A stretch of DNA of 64,000 bases from Phytophthora hibernalis (GCA_012656075.1 JAAKBF010000091.1:248001-312000); one strand, 5' to 3'; shown: positions 11,327-22,665, counted from the stretch's first letter. Program-made: numbers and translations. Notes: a model not told the origin generated them from the sequence alone.

Positions 11327-12562
11327 TTACAAACGCGCGCTGAGCGAGCCCGGGGTGGACACGAGCACAGACATGTCGCGGCAGGAACGGTCTCCCATGT
11401 CGATGGGGCTCTTGGTCTCCATATCCAGGGCCTTCTTCTTCTGCTGCACAGCATAGATGAAGCCACCCGAAGCGATGCCGGCCACGCAGCCGCCAATCAC
11501 GAAGATGTACGTCAGCGACGAAGTGCTGTTGTCCGAAGACTTGGTCGTCACCTCCACGGCGCCGTCAGAGCCGCTCGTTCCGGTGGTAGTCGTGCCCGTA
11601 GTTTGTGTAGTGGTGGTATCGTCCGACTTGGTAGAATCACCAGCAGCTGCAACACCAGCATTGTCCTGATCAGCGGAGCTAGCGCTAGCGCTGGCACTTG
11701 TGGTCGTACTGCTCAGCGTGAAATTACCAGCGTAGTTCTCCGTTTGGACCTGAATTCCAGTGCTGCCCGAGGCCAAAGCCGAGCTCGAGACCGGCGCTTC
11801 CGTTGGCGTCGGAGTCGAAGTCGAAGTCGAAGTCGAAGTCGAAGTCGAAGTCGAAGTTGGGGTCGGAGTCGAAGTTGGAGTCGGGGTGGGCGTAGGTGTA
11901 GCTGTCGGTGCAGCTGCGGTGGGCGTCGGCGTGCTACTCGTGGTGCTGGACCTGGTGGTGCTGCTGGTGCTAGTTCCGCTGCCGCCAGGACAGAAGGTCA
12001 CCTCGAAGCTTGTTCCGTCCGGGCACGTGTGGGTCTTGGTGTCATCGCTGGGGTATTGGTAGGCGTCCGAGCATCCATCGGCCTCACACGTGAGCACCTC
12101 GCACGTATCCTCGCCGATGTTGTCCTGTGGGGTGATCTGCATGGCCGTGTTGAAGCCCGTCTTGCCGGTCTGCGACTGGCAGGCACTCAGACTGGAGCAG
12201 CTGCCCGGGTCCGGCGGGATGATGCTGATGTCGTACCAGGGGTGCCGTCCGAGCTCACGGAGATTTCGGCCACTGCAACAAAGGCAACAAGTCAGCACAA
12301 TATCCGGACGGGATTGGAGCTTATCCGGATGACACTTCAAGCAAGACTTACGGGTAGCCTCGTCAGACTCGCCATTGCGGAACATGCCCACGTAGCCATT
12401 GGAAAGCGTTCGCGTGGTGGAGCTACCGGAAGCGAGAGTGGTGGTGGCGGTGTTGTCGTAGAGCGCCACGGACTCGGAGCAGCTGTTGGAGATGGTTACG
12501 GAGACCGAGGCCTGCACCGCAGCCAGGTAGGCCGAGAGGCCGACCACGGCGAAGCGGAGCAT
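11327..12562 (-). CDS. Membrane-anchored thaumatin-like protein, copy 3
   Basis: Exon 1 12562-12352 (211 nt, same length as in copy 1) and exon 2 12272-11327; the second intron of copies 1 and 2 is absent. Signal peptide MLRFAVVGLSAYLAAVQA, thaumatin-like domain (VTISNSCSESVALYDNTATT ... FEVTFCPGG), a Thr/Pro/Ser stalk that includes a coding hexanucleotide repeat, a Ser/Thr region, one transmembrane helix (YIFVIGGCVAGIASGGFIYAV), KKK and a 30-residue tail. One frame break in the G-run 12239-12242 (+ strand) separates LAEISVSSDGTP from WYDISIIPPD; adding one base joins them exactly where the paralogs are continuous. The missing intron suggests this copy diverged by intron loss. Confidence 0.8.
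   Translation of the reverse strand: MLRFAVVGLSAYLAAVQASVSVTISNSCSESVALYDNTATTTLASGSSTTRTLSNGYVGMFRNGESDEATRKSCLKCHPDKLQSRPDIVLTCCLCCSGRNLRELGRHPWYDISIIPPDPGSCSSLSACQSQTGKTGFNTAMQITPQDNIGEDTCEVLTCEADGCSDAYQYPSDDTKTHTCPDGTSFEVTFCPGGSGTSTSSTTRSSTTSSTPTPTAAAPTATPTPTPTPTSTPTPTSTSTSTSTSTSTSTPTPTEAPVSSSALASGSTGIQVQTENYAGNFTLSSTTTSASASASSADQDNAGVAAAGDSTKSDDTTTTQTTGTTTTGTSGSDGAVEVTTKSSDNSTSSLTYIFVIGGCVAGIASGGFIYAVQQKKKALDMETKSPIDMGDRSCRDMSVLVSTPGSLSARL
11815..11856. repeat. Hexanucleotide repeat TCGAAG x7 (coding)
   Basis: Seven perfect tandem copies of TCGAAG on the + strand, inside the stalk of thaumatin-like copy 3, where they encode alternating Ser-Thr on the minus strand. The run is in frame, so length change by slippage would alter stalk length without breaking the protein. 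Confidence 0.85.
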
Positions 12563-13286
12563 TGCTGGGGGATATCGGCGACCTACTGATAGGACGCACG
12601 ATTGGCGAGCTGTTTCTTTTGGAAGAAAAGCAAAGTGAAGGGCATGAGTGGCATGCTGTTGTTGGTCGCGCGTGGCGTGCGAGGTGTGCACCATGTGGCG
12701 GTCGATAGAAGTCGCACCGCATTGCATCAACGGCAAAGGCGAGCCGAATGATAGGTGGTGCACTCGACGGAGACTAATGGCGTCGGCGATTGGCTCTGAG
12801 ACGGAACTGGTCGTCGAGTTGCACCGGTCAGCTATTGCTCGATGTTACACGGAGCACGCAGCAAATGGAGCGCTTGAAGGAGTTTGGTGGAGATTGGCGC
12901 CTTTGCGCTGTGGTGGTGACTTGCTTTACCGCCGGTGGCCGAATCGAAGCGATGCTGCACCCTCCCCACGAGTCCGTCTCAACTTTCAGTAGGAGAGCTC
13001 CTTTATTTGATTAATTGCCCAGCACACGTGCGCGAGGCGTGTCGCCAGCGGTTATCGTCGAGAACGTTTGCAATGTACATGTACTCTACTGAAATGGACA
13101 TCTTCAATGTCAGCGGATAATCTTTCCCCAGCACGTTGCAAAACATTCGTCACAACAGGCAAACATCACTGGTGACGTCAAGTCGTGTGTCGATATGACG
13201 GCTCCAATATAGTGTACACAACACGCCCTCGATTAAATACGACACCTTCGTGATTCACGCCTCCAGCCATATTATCCGACCCCAAG
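12563..13286. other. Divergent promoter region (thaumatin-like copy 3 / prefoldin)
   Basis: 724 bp between divergent start codons. No domain-bearing frame. Presumed to carry both promoters; I could not identify a convincing initiator element. Confidence 0.4.
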
Positions 13287-14121
13287 ATGGCCAGCTCTGC
13301 CCCCACGTCCACAGGCCTCGAGAGCCCGGAGGCGCTCGCTCGCCTGAATGCCGCCATCATGGGCGCGCGCAACCCTCGCGGCATCCCGTCCGCCGTATTT
13401 GTGGTGCGTCCCCTCTCCACCCACCCACCAATCTTTCATTTCCGACACTTCCCAATCTTTAATTATCGACCCTTGTCAATTATTCAAGTATCGACCCTTA
13501 TTAATGATCCCTACTATTGCCACTTAGGATTCCGTGGATACGTTCATGACCGCAGTCGGCGTGGACAACATCGAGCCTCTTGTAGGCGCGTTGCAGCAGA
13601 TGTACAGCAAGTACAAGTTCATGGAGACGAGTCTGCAGAAGAACCGCGAGACGTTCAAGCGCAAGATCCCGGACACGCAGAAGGACTTGGACATGGTGCG
13701 GCACCTGCTGGCCAAGCGCGACGAGGGCGAGACGCTCACCACGCAGTTCAATCTGGCCGACAACGTGTACGCCAAGGCGGCGGTGGACTGCTCCGTAGGC
13801 AAGGTGTGCATCTGGCTGGGAGCGCAGGTCATGGTCGAGTACCCGTACGAGGAGGCCCAGGAACTGCTGGAGAAGAACGTGGCCTCAGCCACGGACAAGC
13901 TGGTGCGCAGAGCTGTCGATGCAGCGTTTTCTGGAGACCGAGACGTGAGTTTTGACGATGTTATGGTGACTTTTGTGCAGGCCCAAATTGAGGAGGATCT
14001 GTCGTTCCTGCGCGACCAGATCATTACCACCGAGGTGAACATCGCGCGCATATTTAACCACGACGTGCGCCGCCGCCAGGAGAAGGACGACAAGCTGGTC
14101 GCCGAGCTCGAGGCCAAGTGA
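13287..14121 (+). CDS. Prefoldin subunit 3 (VBP1/PFD3)
   Basis: Exons 13287-13403, 13528-13902 and 13981-14121 give about 210 aa, near the usual size. Prefoldin is a jellyfish-shaped cytosolic chaperone that hands unfolded actin and tubulin to the chaperonin. The family pattern is clear: GIPSAVFV at the start, VDTFM, LQQMYSKYKFMETSL coiled coil, IPDTQKDLDMV, KVCIWLGAQVMVEYPYEEA, and EEDLSFLRDQIITTEVNIAR near the end. The second intron (78 nt, GTGCGC...GTGCAG) is a multiple of three and open, so an unspliced reading adds 26 residues. Removing it joins SATDKL to AQIEEDLSFL as expected for the family, which is why I treat it as an intron. Confidence 0.9.
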
Positions 14122-14367
14122 GGAGCAGCTTCACGTTCCTGGCAGCAGTAGTTCGACGGGTAGCTGTTTTCAAAAGCACGTTATGGTGTTTCTTTTGACA
14201 CTCACTTTTTTCGTTTTGTTGTTGGAGTTGGGGTCTGATGTCGCAGGTGAAGGTGCCGACAGAGTATTGTGGTTTGAAAATGCAGGGCCATTCTGATCAT
14301 TCTGGAAGGAAGAGTTCATTGCAGATTTGGACCCGCAGGTTCAGGCGCCTCTTCGTGAAGGACGGTA

Positions 14368-17300
14368 ATGAACGGAGAGGGTACAGCCGCGGTGGAGGCA
14401 GGCTGGGAGGAACGGCAGGATGAGGCTAGCGGCCTGGTGTACTACTGGAACGCAGTCACAGGGGAAACGTCATGGGAACCTCCACTGCATCTTGCCGCGA
14501 CAGAAGATCTGCCGATTGTCGAAGCACTTGCGCATCCGTGGACGCAAGCTCATGACGACAACGACCGAGTTTACTATTTGAACACGGAAACGATGGAGAC
14601 GAGGTGGAATCCAACCGCAGGCGGGCAGCAGGATGAAGTCTCCGTCATTTCCGACACCAACGTGCTTGCGGTAACAGGAGGTCGAGGTAGAAGACCATCG
14701 ACTGCTGAGCAAATGAATGAGCTAAATCGGCTGCTTAGCGGGGAAGACGACGCGGAAGATGAAGAGTCTCCAAAAGGGGTTGCTGACGATGCTGATCAGC
14801 AGAATATAAGCGAGATGCCTCCTACTGTTGTGCAAGACTCTCTCTCGACCACTGATGCCTGCACGTGGATGATGTTCGTGAACGAAGACGATGGAGTACC
14901 CTACTACTATAACCACCTCACTGGTGAGTGCCTGTGGGATCCACCTGAAGAATTCCTCCGCTTCCATCATGAGCAGCAACATCTACAACAGCAAGAGCTT
15001 GATGAAGAAGCTGCGCCTACGAGTAGTGTTCTCATACCGACAAACAAAACAAACTCGGATGACGCTCCCACTTCAGAAATCGACGATAAGCTTAGCATAG
15101 GCCCCAACGACGTTATGCAAACTGCAATCACCCCGAGTTCCAAGAGAAGGTTCGACAAGCTATAACAGCCGTCTCCAACACACCCGTGGGCTCCAGCAGA
15201 CTTGTGCTCGTTCGCACACCAACTCAACAGCAACTCGCGCAACGAACGGGGCGTTCTGTAGGTGAAGCCACTTCAGCTCGAAGCAGTAAAAATTCCTCCC
15301 GTCCTCGCAGTGGGCCTTCTCGTCCGTCGTCTGGCAGAGCAGTTAGCCGCCCTCAGACTGCTGGGGAGGGTGTAACCTCGTCGAGGCTCGACGCAGTACC
15401 TACCGTCGAAGTCAAAGCCACACTTGAAGAGGAAATAGCGCCTGTTGCGGGTGAAGACGAGTTTCAAGGCGCGACTACCGTGGGCACTATTGACGAACGT
15501 TCTATAGTAAATGGACAAAGCAACGAAGATCAATTTCATACTGAAGAGAAAGTTGCGCCGATTGCTGGTGAAGACGAGCTTCAAGGCGTGACTACCGTGG
15601 GCACTGTTAACGAACTTCCTGTCGTAAATGGACAAACCGACGGAGATCAATTTCATTCTGAAGAGGAAGTTGCACCGATTGCTGGTGACGATGAGATTCA
15701 AGGCCCAATTACCGTGGCCACTCGTGACGAACTTCCTGTAGCAAATGGACAAAGCAATGCAGATCAGCTTTATGGCGGCAGTCAAGCTGAGAGTGTTGAG
15801 GGCATTCAAAATGGGGAAACCGATAACGAGGAGGGGAGGCGAAGATTGAGGTGTCGAATGGAATTGACGTGGCGATCAAGGTTGGCGTGGTTGAAGGTGA
15901 GATCGGGCTTCATTATGCAGACTTCACAGAGTCTGAAGCGCATGCGGAGGCTTCTCTCGATAACGAAAGCGATAACCCTCTGAATGATGCCGTTCTTGAA
16001 CTCAACACTTTGAATGTTGCTGGCTCCGAGATACATGTGGGAGTTGACGTTCTGAAGGGCGCTGAAAAAGAAATTGTGGACGTCGCTGGCACGCTGTTGG
16101 ACAAGCTACCGCTTCACCGTAGCGCTCAGCTTGCTGCACTAACGCTTCAATGTTTTGCGCGCTGTTTCATTGCGCGGCAGCGCGTGAAACATAAGCGCGA
16201 AGAACGAAACAATCCTGTAGGATCTGATGCGATGGAGGTTCTCCCAGAACGAGATGCATCTACTGCCTTGGAAGTCGGGGAGCATTGGCAAAACAGCAAC
16301 GTGAAAACTCGGAATGTGTGCCTATCTTCTCAGCTCAAACGGAAGGGGAGGAGGAAGGACATATTTTGAGAGATGCAGCTCCAAGTCAACCGTTCGTGAT
16401 AGAAGCCATTGACACGAACCATGAGCCGCCAGCTCTGCCAGCACGCAATTTTGATGTGCAGCCTCTGCTCACAAGCGCTCCAAGTGATACTTATGCAGTT
16501 GTAGACTCCATTGAAATGTTACCAAGTGCAGAACCCCCTCGATTCTAAGCGGCAAGAGACTATCTGCCAGTACTCTACCTCAAGAGCAGTGTTCTCGTCG
16601 AGAGCCACAATCCGTATTAACGCGACTGCCGTCAGTGCTTGATATTGCCAATTTTTTCCCGCCGCGACGCACTCTGACGTCTTCGCGCCTTACTCACACC
16701 GGAGCATCAACTGAGCCCGTAGCCATTACACGGAAGAAAGTTGATATTGGATCACAACCTCGAGCGCGTCGGGCGTCGCTACAAGAGGCAGCGGGGCAAG
16801 AGCATGCTTCTTTAGATGATCGAAGGAAAGAGGAAGAGCGCGCACGACGTGCCCAAGTCCTCGAGTATCAACGCATCTATGCTGAAAGTAGGAGGGCATT
16901 TGAGACGGAGAAGAAGAATTTACTGGAAAAGAAGCTAGCTCGTGATCGTCAGCGCGAGCACGATGCCGAAGTAGAAACGCAATCAAGGATTCAGGCTCAA
17001 CATGAGCGAGATGCGGCACGGGCTCGAAACAGGACTCCAGGTGACCAAGCAGATCGGTTATTGTGGGATCATTTGAAGACTCAGGGACGGCCGACTGAGC
17101 AGAGCGTGAGTTGGTTTCGGGACGCACTGGCGCAGGCGCTGGACCCCGCGCAGTTCCCAAGCAACATGTATGCAGAACGAGCACGAGAGCTCCACGAGCG
17201 CATTGAACGGCTACATCGAGCAAGTTGGGCAGTCGATTCTCAACTCGAAGCAGTCGAGCTCCGTTTACTGTCGGACCTGCATCCGCTCACGGATCGTCAA

Positions 17301-17993
17301 CGACCGCTGCAGGCAAAATACGCCGTGAAACTTCGTTGTCGTCTCGAGCAAATGCTAAACACAGTCCAGTCGTGGCAACGTGTGCTCGATGAATGGGAAG
17401 GTAAAGAAGAAGACTCGTCCAGTAGGTACTGGAGCACCATTCAAGCGCGTTACGCCCCGTCCTCGGACGCTTACACGACTGACGAGCCTCGACGTCAGTA
17501 TCTCCTGAACGCGTGGCGTGGAGCAGCGGGTGGAGACTTGTTACTGCATGTGGCAGCTTGGAAGGGATGGGAGGAGCACGTTCGGCTGCTTCTCTCTGAA
17601 GGAACAGACGTGAATGTGGTAGATTCCAGCGCCAGCCATAGAACACCACTGCACGAGGCCTGCCGTGCTGGACATGTTGCTGTTGTGGAGATGTTACTTC
17701 GTTCCGGTGCTCGGCTGAGTGCGGTGGATGTTAGTGGTGACTCAGCGCTGCATGTTGCTTGTCGAGGAGGCTGGACGCGTGTTATTCGCGTGCTACTGAT
17801 GGCTGCAAATGATCTCGGAGAAGAAGATGAGGAAGACTGCACCCCTTTGACGTTGGAGGCATTTTTCAATCTTCGTAATGGAAAAGGTCGACGAGCAGTT
17901 GAAGTGGTGACGTTGCCGTCACTTAAGGAGGAACTGGAGAGTAAGTGGCGGACTGCATTTGATGGTGTTGGCGATTACTTTGTAGGGTACTAA
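14368..17993 (+). CDS. WW-IQ-ankyrin multidomain protein
   Basis: About 1,209 aa after bridging four frame breaks at homopolymers 15131-15134 (C4), 15833-15836 (G4), 16290-16293 (A4) and 16534-16538 (C5), each fixed by one base. The order is: three WW domains (AGWEERQDEASGLVYYWN..WEPP, PWTQAHDDNDRVYYLN..WNP, and about residues 170-200 MMFVNEDDGVPYYYNHL..WDPP); a Ser/Arg-rich segment; three ~36-residue acidic repeats (cores IAPVAGEDE, VAPIAGEDE, VAPIAGDDE); an IQ calmodulin-binding motif (ALTLQCFARCFIARQRVKH); a charged coiled coil (about 16800-17040); and at least three ankyrin repeats (TPLHEACRAGHVAVVEMLL and neighbours). It is probably a cytoplasmic scaffold binding proline-rich partners, with calmodulin control. 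No ortholog name is recognised. If the breaks were real, the locus would hold five fragments. Confidence 0.7.
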
Positions 17994-19126
17994 TTTGCCT
18001 GCGGTTTATCAGATTATGACTACCAGTTGAACGGTCAAGTGAAGCAGGGGCATGCGAGAAACGAGAGAGAACACTAGCGTGCGTCTGAAACATGTTATGA
18101 AATGCGGTTAGCCTTCGAGAAAGCAATGTCGTGGGCGTTGCTGTTAGCTGCACCGGGTGCTGATTGTCGTCACCCACGTGAAGACATGGTGTAGACCCGG
18201 CCGAGTTACGCGAGTTAGAAGATGGCCCTCTGCCCGCAGAAGAATGAGCTTGGTGATCCCCTCGTCTGTCGGGACGTCCGCCATGACCGCTTGCACGTAT
18301 GGAAGCGCCTCGATGAGATCCAGACGTGCCATCAGGTTGTTGTACTGAGCCGCGTCTGCAGCGAATATCAATGTCGGATCGATGCTCATGACTGGAATTT
18401 ACGTTAAGTAGTCGACTCCGGCGTCAAGTTGGGAGGTAGGGTGGCCTGTCGATGGTGGGGATGTCCATGGTGCAGTTGTATTTGGCGAAGAAGAGATTGT
18501 GTGGAGGAATCTTGACGCGCGGGAATTGAATTTGAAAGAACAGGACCGATGAACCCGGAAAAACCTGCACGTGATCAAGACATTCAACAGCGAAGAGGAA
18601 GGGTATGTTGGTGTCACCTTCCACCTTCCACTGGAACAGAAGGGTGCTCGACGGCTTTATTGAACGGGTGAATATATTGGAGCCTGGAGTTGCGGGCGCG
18701 GGTCCGTTGCCGGTATGGTTGAGAGTTCATCCCCCAGCATTACGCATGAATCGCTTACAGCTGACATTATTCATGAGGTCTCCGAAGACTCGGAGAGAGC
18801 TTTGGCGAGGTGTTGGTTGTTATGAATGATTCTAAAGCTACGATATCTCAACGAGTGCAGCTGGTCTGTGTGGAAGTAGGCCCATTCATGCAACAAGTAA
18901 TGGTGCCGACACACCCGGACGGCAGATTGGCCACGATTCTGATGGTAAGAACTACTCGACGGAGCAGTTAACAACCCCCGCCAAATATTCGGGTGGGCCA
19001 GCCTTGTCAACTTTTCGTTCAAGCTACAGTTCAACCAGCCTACTGCCATATTTCTTTTGTCAGTTTTCTCCTGCGTGACACTAGCGTTTGCTCCTCTTGT
19101 GCGACGGATTAAACCCAGAGAATTGT
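17994..19126. pseudogene. Decayed coding fragments, unrecognised
   Basis: No intact gene. Minus-strand frames 18424-18624 and 18144-18389 encode non-random-looking segments (VFPGSSVLFFQIQFPRVKI and DPTLIFAADAAQYNNLMARL) but are broken by stops. On the + strand near 18741-18790 the sequence reads SITHESLTADIIHEVSED, and a second copy of this motif (NITEDSLVADIIREVSG) lies inside the element at 19127-19588. I interpret the stretch as remnants of one or two old genes; the family is not recognised. Confidence 0.35.
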
Positions 19127-19588
19127 CATTTGGCTATTTCCTAGCGCACGTTCTATCCGAAGGTGTATTATAGTCGGTCTTCCTCATAAAGCAGCAGATG
19201 GTTGCACTCCCCAAGGACAAGGAGCTGCAAGCCGCGGAGCTGCGCAAGACCACTGAGGACGCTCCCACCCAACATCACGGAGGACTCGCTCGTAGCTGAC
19301 ATCATTCGTGAGGTCTCCGGGACGCAAGGAACGAGTCTAGTGGACGTGGTGCTTGTTGCGGTTGATACGAAGCTGCGATGATGGATCGGCTGGGCGCGAT
19401 TGAAAACGACAAATTCATGCAAGAAGCGATTCAGGAAGTGCGGGTGAGCGACGTACTGGTCACGTTGCTTTTAATGATGTGGGCATCGGACAATTGATGG
19501 TCGAGCAGAGCACGAGAAAGACAAAAAACGATGAGAAACTACGTGTAGAGTATTCGGTAGAACTTGCGCACTAGGAAATAGCCAAATG
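19127..19588. mobile_element. Small terminal-inverted-repeat element carrying gene fragment
   Basis: The left end CATTTGGCTATTTCCTA (19127-19143) is the exact reverse complement of 19572-19588. Allowing gaps, the similarity extends inward about 35 bp (...GCGCAC-GTTCTATCCGA against ...GTGCGCAAGTTCTACCGA). Length 462 bp with no transposase, so it is non-autonomous. The interior holds a fragment related to the decayed coding motif upstream (SLVADIIREVS). Target-site duplications are not clear. It could alternatively be a chance relic of an inverted duplication. Confidence 0.5.
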
Positions 19589-19921
19589 TTATACTACTTC
19601 GAAGTAATAATTTACAAGGATGTCAACAAGACCGACTGTCCGAGCCGATCATACATTCAGGATGCTTGTCAGCAATTAATTTACCGCACGAGCCAGTTAG
19701 TATAACTCACCGAGTTGCCGGTCACATGGTTGCCAATTGTGTGGCACTGGGGACTTGTGATCACGCACATCCACCCACCCCACAGCAGTGATCATCCTTC
19801 CAACAGCAGCAAATAGGGGAAAACTCCCCGGGAATAGAGTAAGTCTCCGTCGAAAACTTCTTGGACACAACGGGATTGACATACTTCAGTTGAGCAATTG
19901 CCTACCTTGAAAACCGACGAA
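19589..19921. other. 5' region of the first SLC45-like gene
   Basis: No gene seen. An upstream TTG at 19898 is in frame with the transporter, but ATG 19922 is the natural start. Confidence 0.4.
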
Positions 19922-21402
19922 ATGAGCACCAAGTCGCTTCGAGACATCGAGATCAGGACGTCCTGCGTCGAGTTCGACTCGCTCGCGACGCCCGAGACAC
20001 CGAAAGATGGTTTCAAGTCGTCTATGATCAACGAAGAGGAGGAGGCGGCCCCGCTTGGTGCTTCATTCGGGACGTTGCTCGTCATTTCGATGCCTCGCAT
20101 GGCGATCCGAATGGCGTGGGCGGCGCAGTGGGCAGCATTGGGGCCGTATTTACAGACGATGCTTCCACGATACGCCGTTCAGCTAACTCAGCTCAGCGGG
20201 CCTCTCTGCGGCGTCTTGATGGCGCCGATCGTCGGCGTGCACTCGGATCAGAACACGTCGAGGTTTGGTCGTCGTCGTCCCTATCTCGTGGTGGCTGCAG
20301 TCGGGAGTATTATCTGCTGGACCCTCATGGGCTTCACTCGCGAGTTTGGAGATGCCTTAGGTGATGTGGGGTCTGGAAAGCACGGAGAAGTCACGGACCG
20401 CAAATGGACAGCACTGCTCTCCATCTTCTTCTACCTCTGGATGGACATCACTGTCAATGTAGCGCAGACTCCTGCGCTGCTTCTGATCTCGGATTTCGCT
20501 GGCAAACGCCAGACCTTGGGTGCTGCACTGGGACAAGGATGGTCGACGCTCGGAGCAATTGCTGTGGCTGTGTACACGGAGTCCTTTGGCGCTGCGTACA
20601 ACTCGCTGCACTGGTTCTTGGGAATGTTGTCTGTCTTTATGGCTATCTGTATCGGAGTAGCTTGCTACGTGGCGAAAGAAATTCCGCTTGATAAAGGACG
20701 CTGGAGAAGCGAACTTGCTGTCAGAACTTGACGTACGCGTTTGGCTCCATCTACTCGGCTGTGTACACTCTTCCTGGGATGCTCGTAGTGTACCTTTCAG
20801 TGATTTTCCTTAACCAATACGGTTTTGCAGCATACAATGGCAACAAAGGGATGTTCTTCGGTCTCGAGGTTTACGACGGTGATGCCACCAACTCTGCAAC
20901 GTGTGGCGATGAGTGTTCGGACGCTCAGCTTGATTATAATCGCGGCGTGAGGCTTGCTGGAGGACTTGCAGACATGCTGTTTTGCATCGTTGGGTATTTG
21001 TATTCGTGGATGCTTCCTCTGTTGGTGCGCCGCTATGGTGCTCAACATGTAGCCACGTTCGCAACAATTCCACAGGTGTTGCTCATGATCATGGCCTTCT
21101 GCGACGTGGTGGCCGTTGACTTGATCATCGTGGCTTTGTCATCGATCACAATCGCCACGTTCTACGCGATGGTTGTACCGCTCATTGTGCACGTGTTTGG
21201 CCACACTTCCAAAATCGGCGTGTACGTAGGCGTTATGAACGCCGCTAACTCTTCTGGTCAGTTGCTCAACTTCATCGTCGGCTCTGCGCTGGTGGAAACG
21301 TCAATGGGGTACAGATTACCTGTCTTCGTAGGCGGCGCTGTCAGCATGCTAGCGTTCATCGTCTGCGTGTTCTTCTTCAGGGTCAAGATGAACTCCATGT
21401 AA
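19922..21402 (+). CDS. SLC45/GPH-type sugar:proton symporter, copy 1
   Basis: Twelve-helix MFS transporter of the glycoside-pentoside-hexuronide/sucrose-transporter group, about 493 aa. An acidic N-terminus (ATG 19922, MSTKSLRDIE) precedes the diagnostic block SMPRMAIRMAWAAQWAALGP. The MFS loop 2-3 signature is SRFGRRRPYLVV, and a later conserved block is FAGKRQTLGAALGQGWSTLG. A frame break near 20724-20729 in the central loop is repaired by one base. The corrected distance from PLD to the YAF/HAF motif then equals that of the intact copy 3 (35351-36775), supporting a sequence error. Plasma-membrane uptake of host or environmental sugars is a plausible role; substrate not determined. Confidence 0.8.
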
Positions 21403-21440
21403 CACGAATATATACGACAATCAACAACAACACTCGGCTC

Positions 21441-22665
21441 CTATTTCGTTTCTGCAGGTTCCTCGTCGAGAATGGTTCTCGAGAGGCGACAAAGGCGAAT
21501 CTGGTCTCGGTTCGGGTATGGGAAAATCTGTTCTCCCATCTTTTCCATCGAGGAAGCAGTGATATCGATGTAGTCAATGCGGTGTCCTGCAAGTTGGTCA
21601 AGAAATTCCTGGAATGTTTTCTGGTTGCGAATGGTAGCCGCGAAAATTGCCACACGCTGTGTGCTGTCTTCGTCATTTCAAGGAACGACTGAAGGACGCG
21701 CATCAGAGGAGGAAATGCGGCAACGTCGTAGGCACAGTCTCCTGCAAGTAGCACGTCGGGACGCTCGTCGTCGTGGTCTTCTAGTTGCCACGTCTCCCAG
21801 TCGAGCGTCTGTACTTCGACTGGGCATATGAACTTGCTGGCGTTGATCTCTACATTGTACCGCAGGTTCTGCATGACGTTGGGCGCGTAGTCCGTGAGAA
21901 CAACGCGGTCTGAGCGACACACGCAAGACAGAACCATCCCGGTAAAGCCCACACCGGCTCCTAGCTCCAGCACTTTCCTGCCACGGAACTCGCTTTCGTG
22001 GGCGATAATGTACTCCGCGAGCAGCCATCCTGCTTCCCAGAGCTTGAGCCCGACCTCGTTGAACACGGACGCCACTCGGCAAGTCACGACCACGGATGAG
22101 TCGGCAGTCGGCACCGTGTACGAAACGTGGTGCATGGCTTCAGCATTGAGCGAGTCATCCGCCAGCTTGGCGTTCAGCACAAACTCCATCAATGCCTCGA
22201 CGAGTCCATCATCGGCATCGGCATGCACCAACTCAATCTCTGCCGATAAAATGAACAACGACAGCAATAATGAGAACATTGCAGCGGTTGACACCAAGTT
22301 TTGGGGTGGCCGACGATGGTCATTCGAACATCGGTATCCGATCGTTCACCAAAAATGTAAAATTGTGTCTGATGACTTACCGTCCAAGTAGCGTTTGAGG
22401 AACCTGTACGTATACCTCCGTTGTGGTGCAAAGTCGTCGCACACGGGGTCGTTCACCACCTCGTTCATCACTCGAGCCTGCAGCCAATTGACACATGAGC
22501 ACCATTTCCAGTTTCGACAATACCGGTATCTCATTTTTCACGCCCCACCTGAAATTCCAGCGTCGCCCAGCGCTGCTCGTCTGCAAACTGCGTCTTGATC
22601 CTGTCCACGAGGTCGCGTACAGGCTCCATGGCGCGATACGCCTCCAGCACTCGCTGCAACACCAT
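21441..22665 (-). CDS. EEF2KMT: eEF2 lysine methyltransferase-like (FAM86/EEF2KMT)
   Basis: Exons 22665-22549, 22477-22381 and 22239-21441; splice phases agree. A short N-terminal FAM86-like region (RRYTYRFLKRYLDE across the junction) is followed by a seven-beta-strand SAM methyltransferase: motif I VLELGAGVGFTGMVLSC, post I VLTDYAPNVMQNL, and the class-specific D-x-x-Y in LAGDCAYDVAAFPPL. Family members trimethylate a lysine on elongation factor 2. One frame break at 21676-21678 (A-run on the coding strand) is repaired by one base, giving RVAIFAATIRNQKTF and the end AEETK-like tail (stop at 21441). The gene is transcribed away from an eEF1B gene only 129 bp upstream. Confidence 0.75.

Noticed and set aside
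11603..12589. Long plus-strand Arg/Ser-rich frame over thaumatin-like copy 3
   Set aside because: Antisense shadow created by the repeat stalk and high GC content.
14368..17993. Five separate small genes at the WW-ankyrin locus
   Set aside because: The frames abut at homopolymers, each fixes with one base, and the domains read through continuously.
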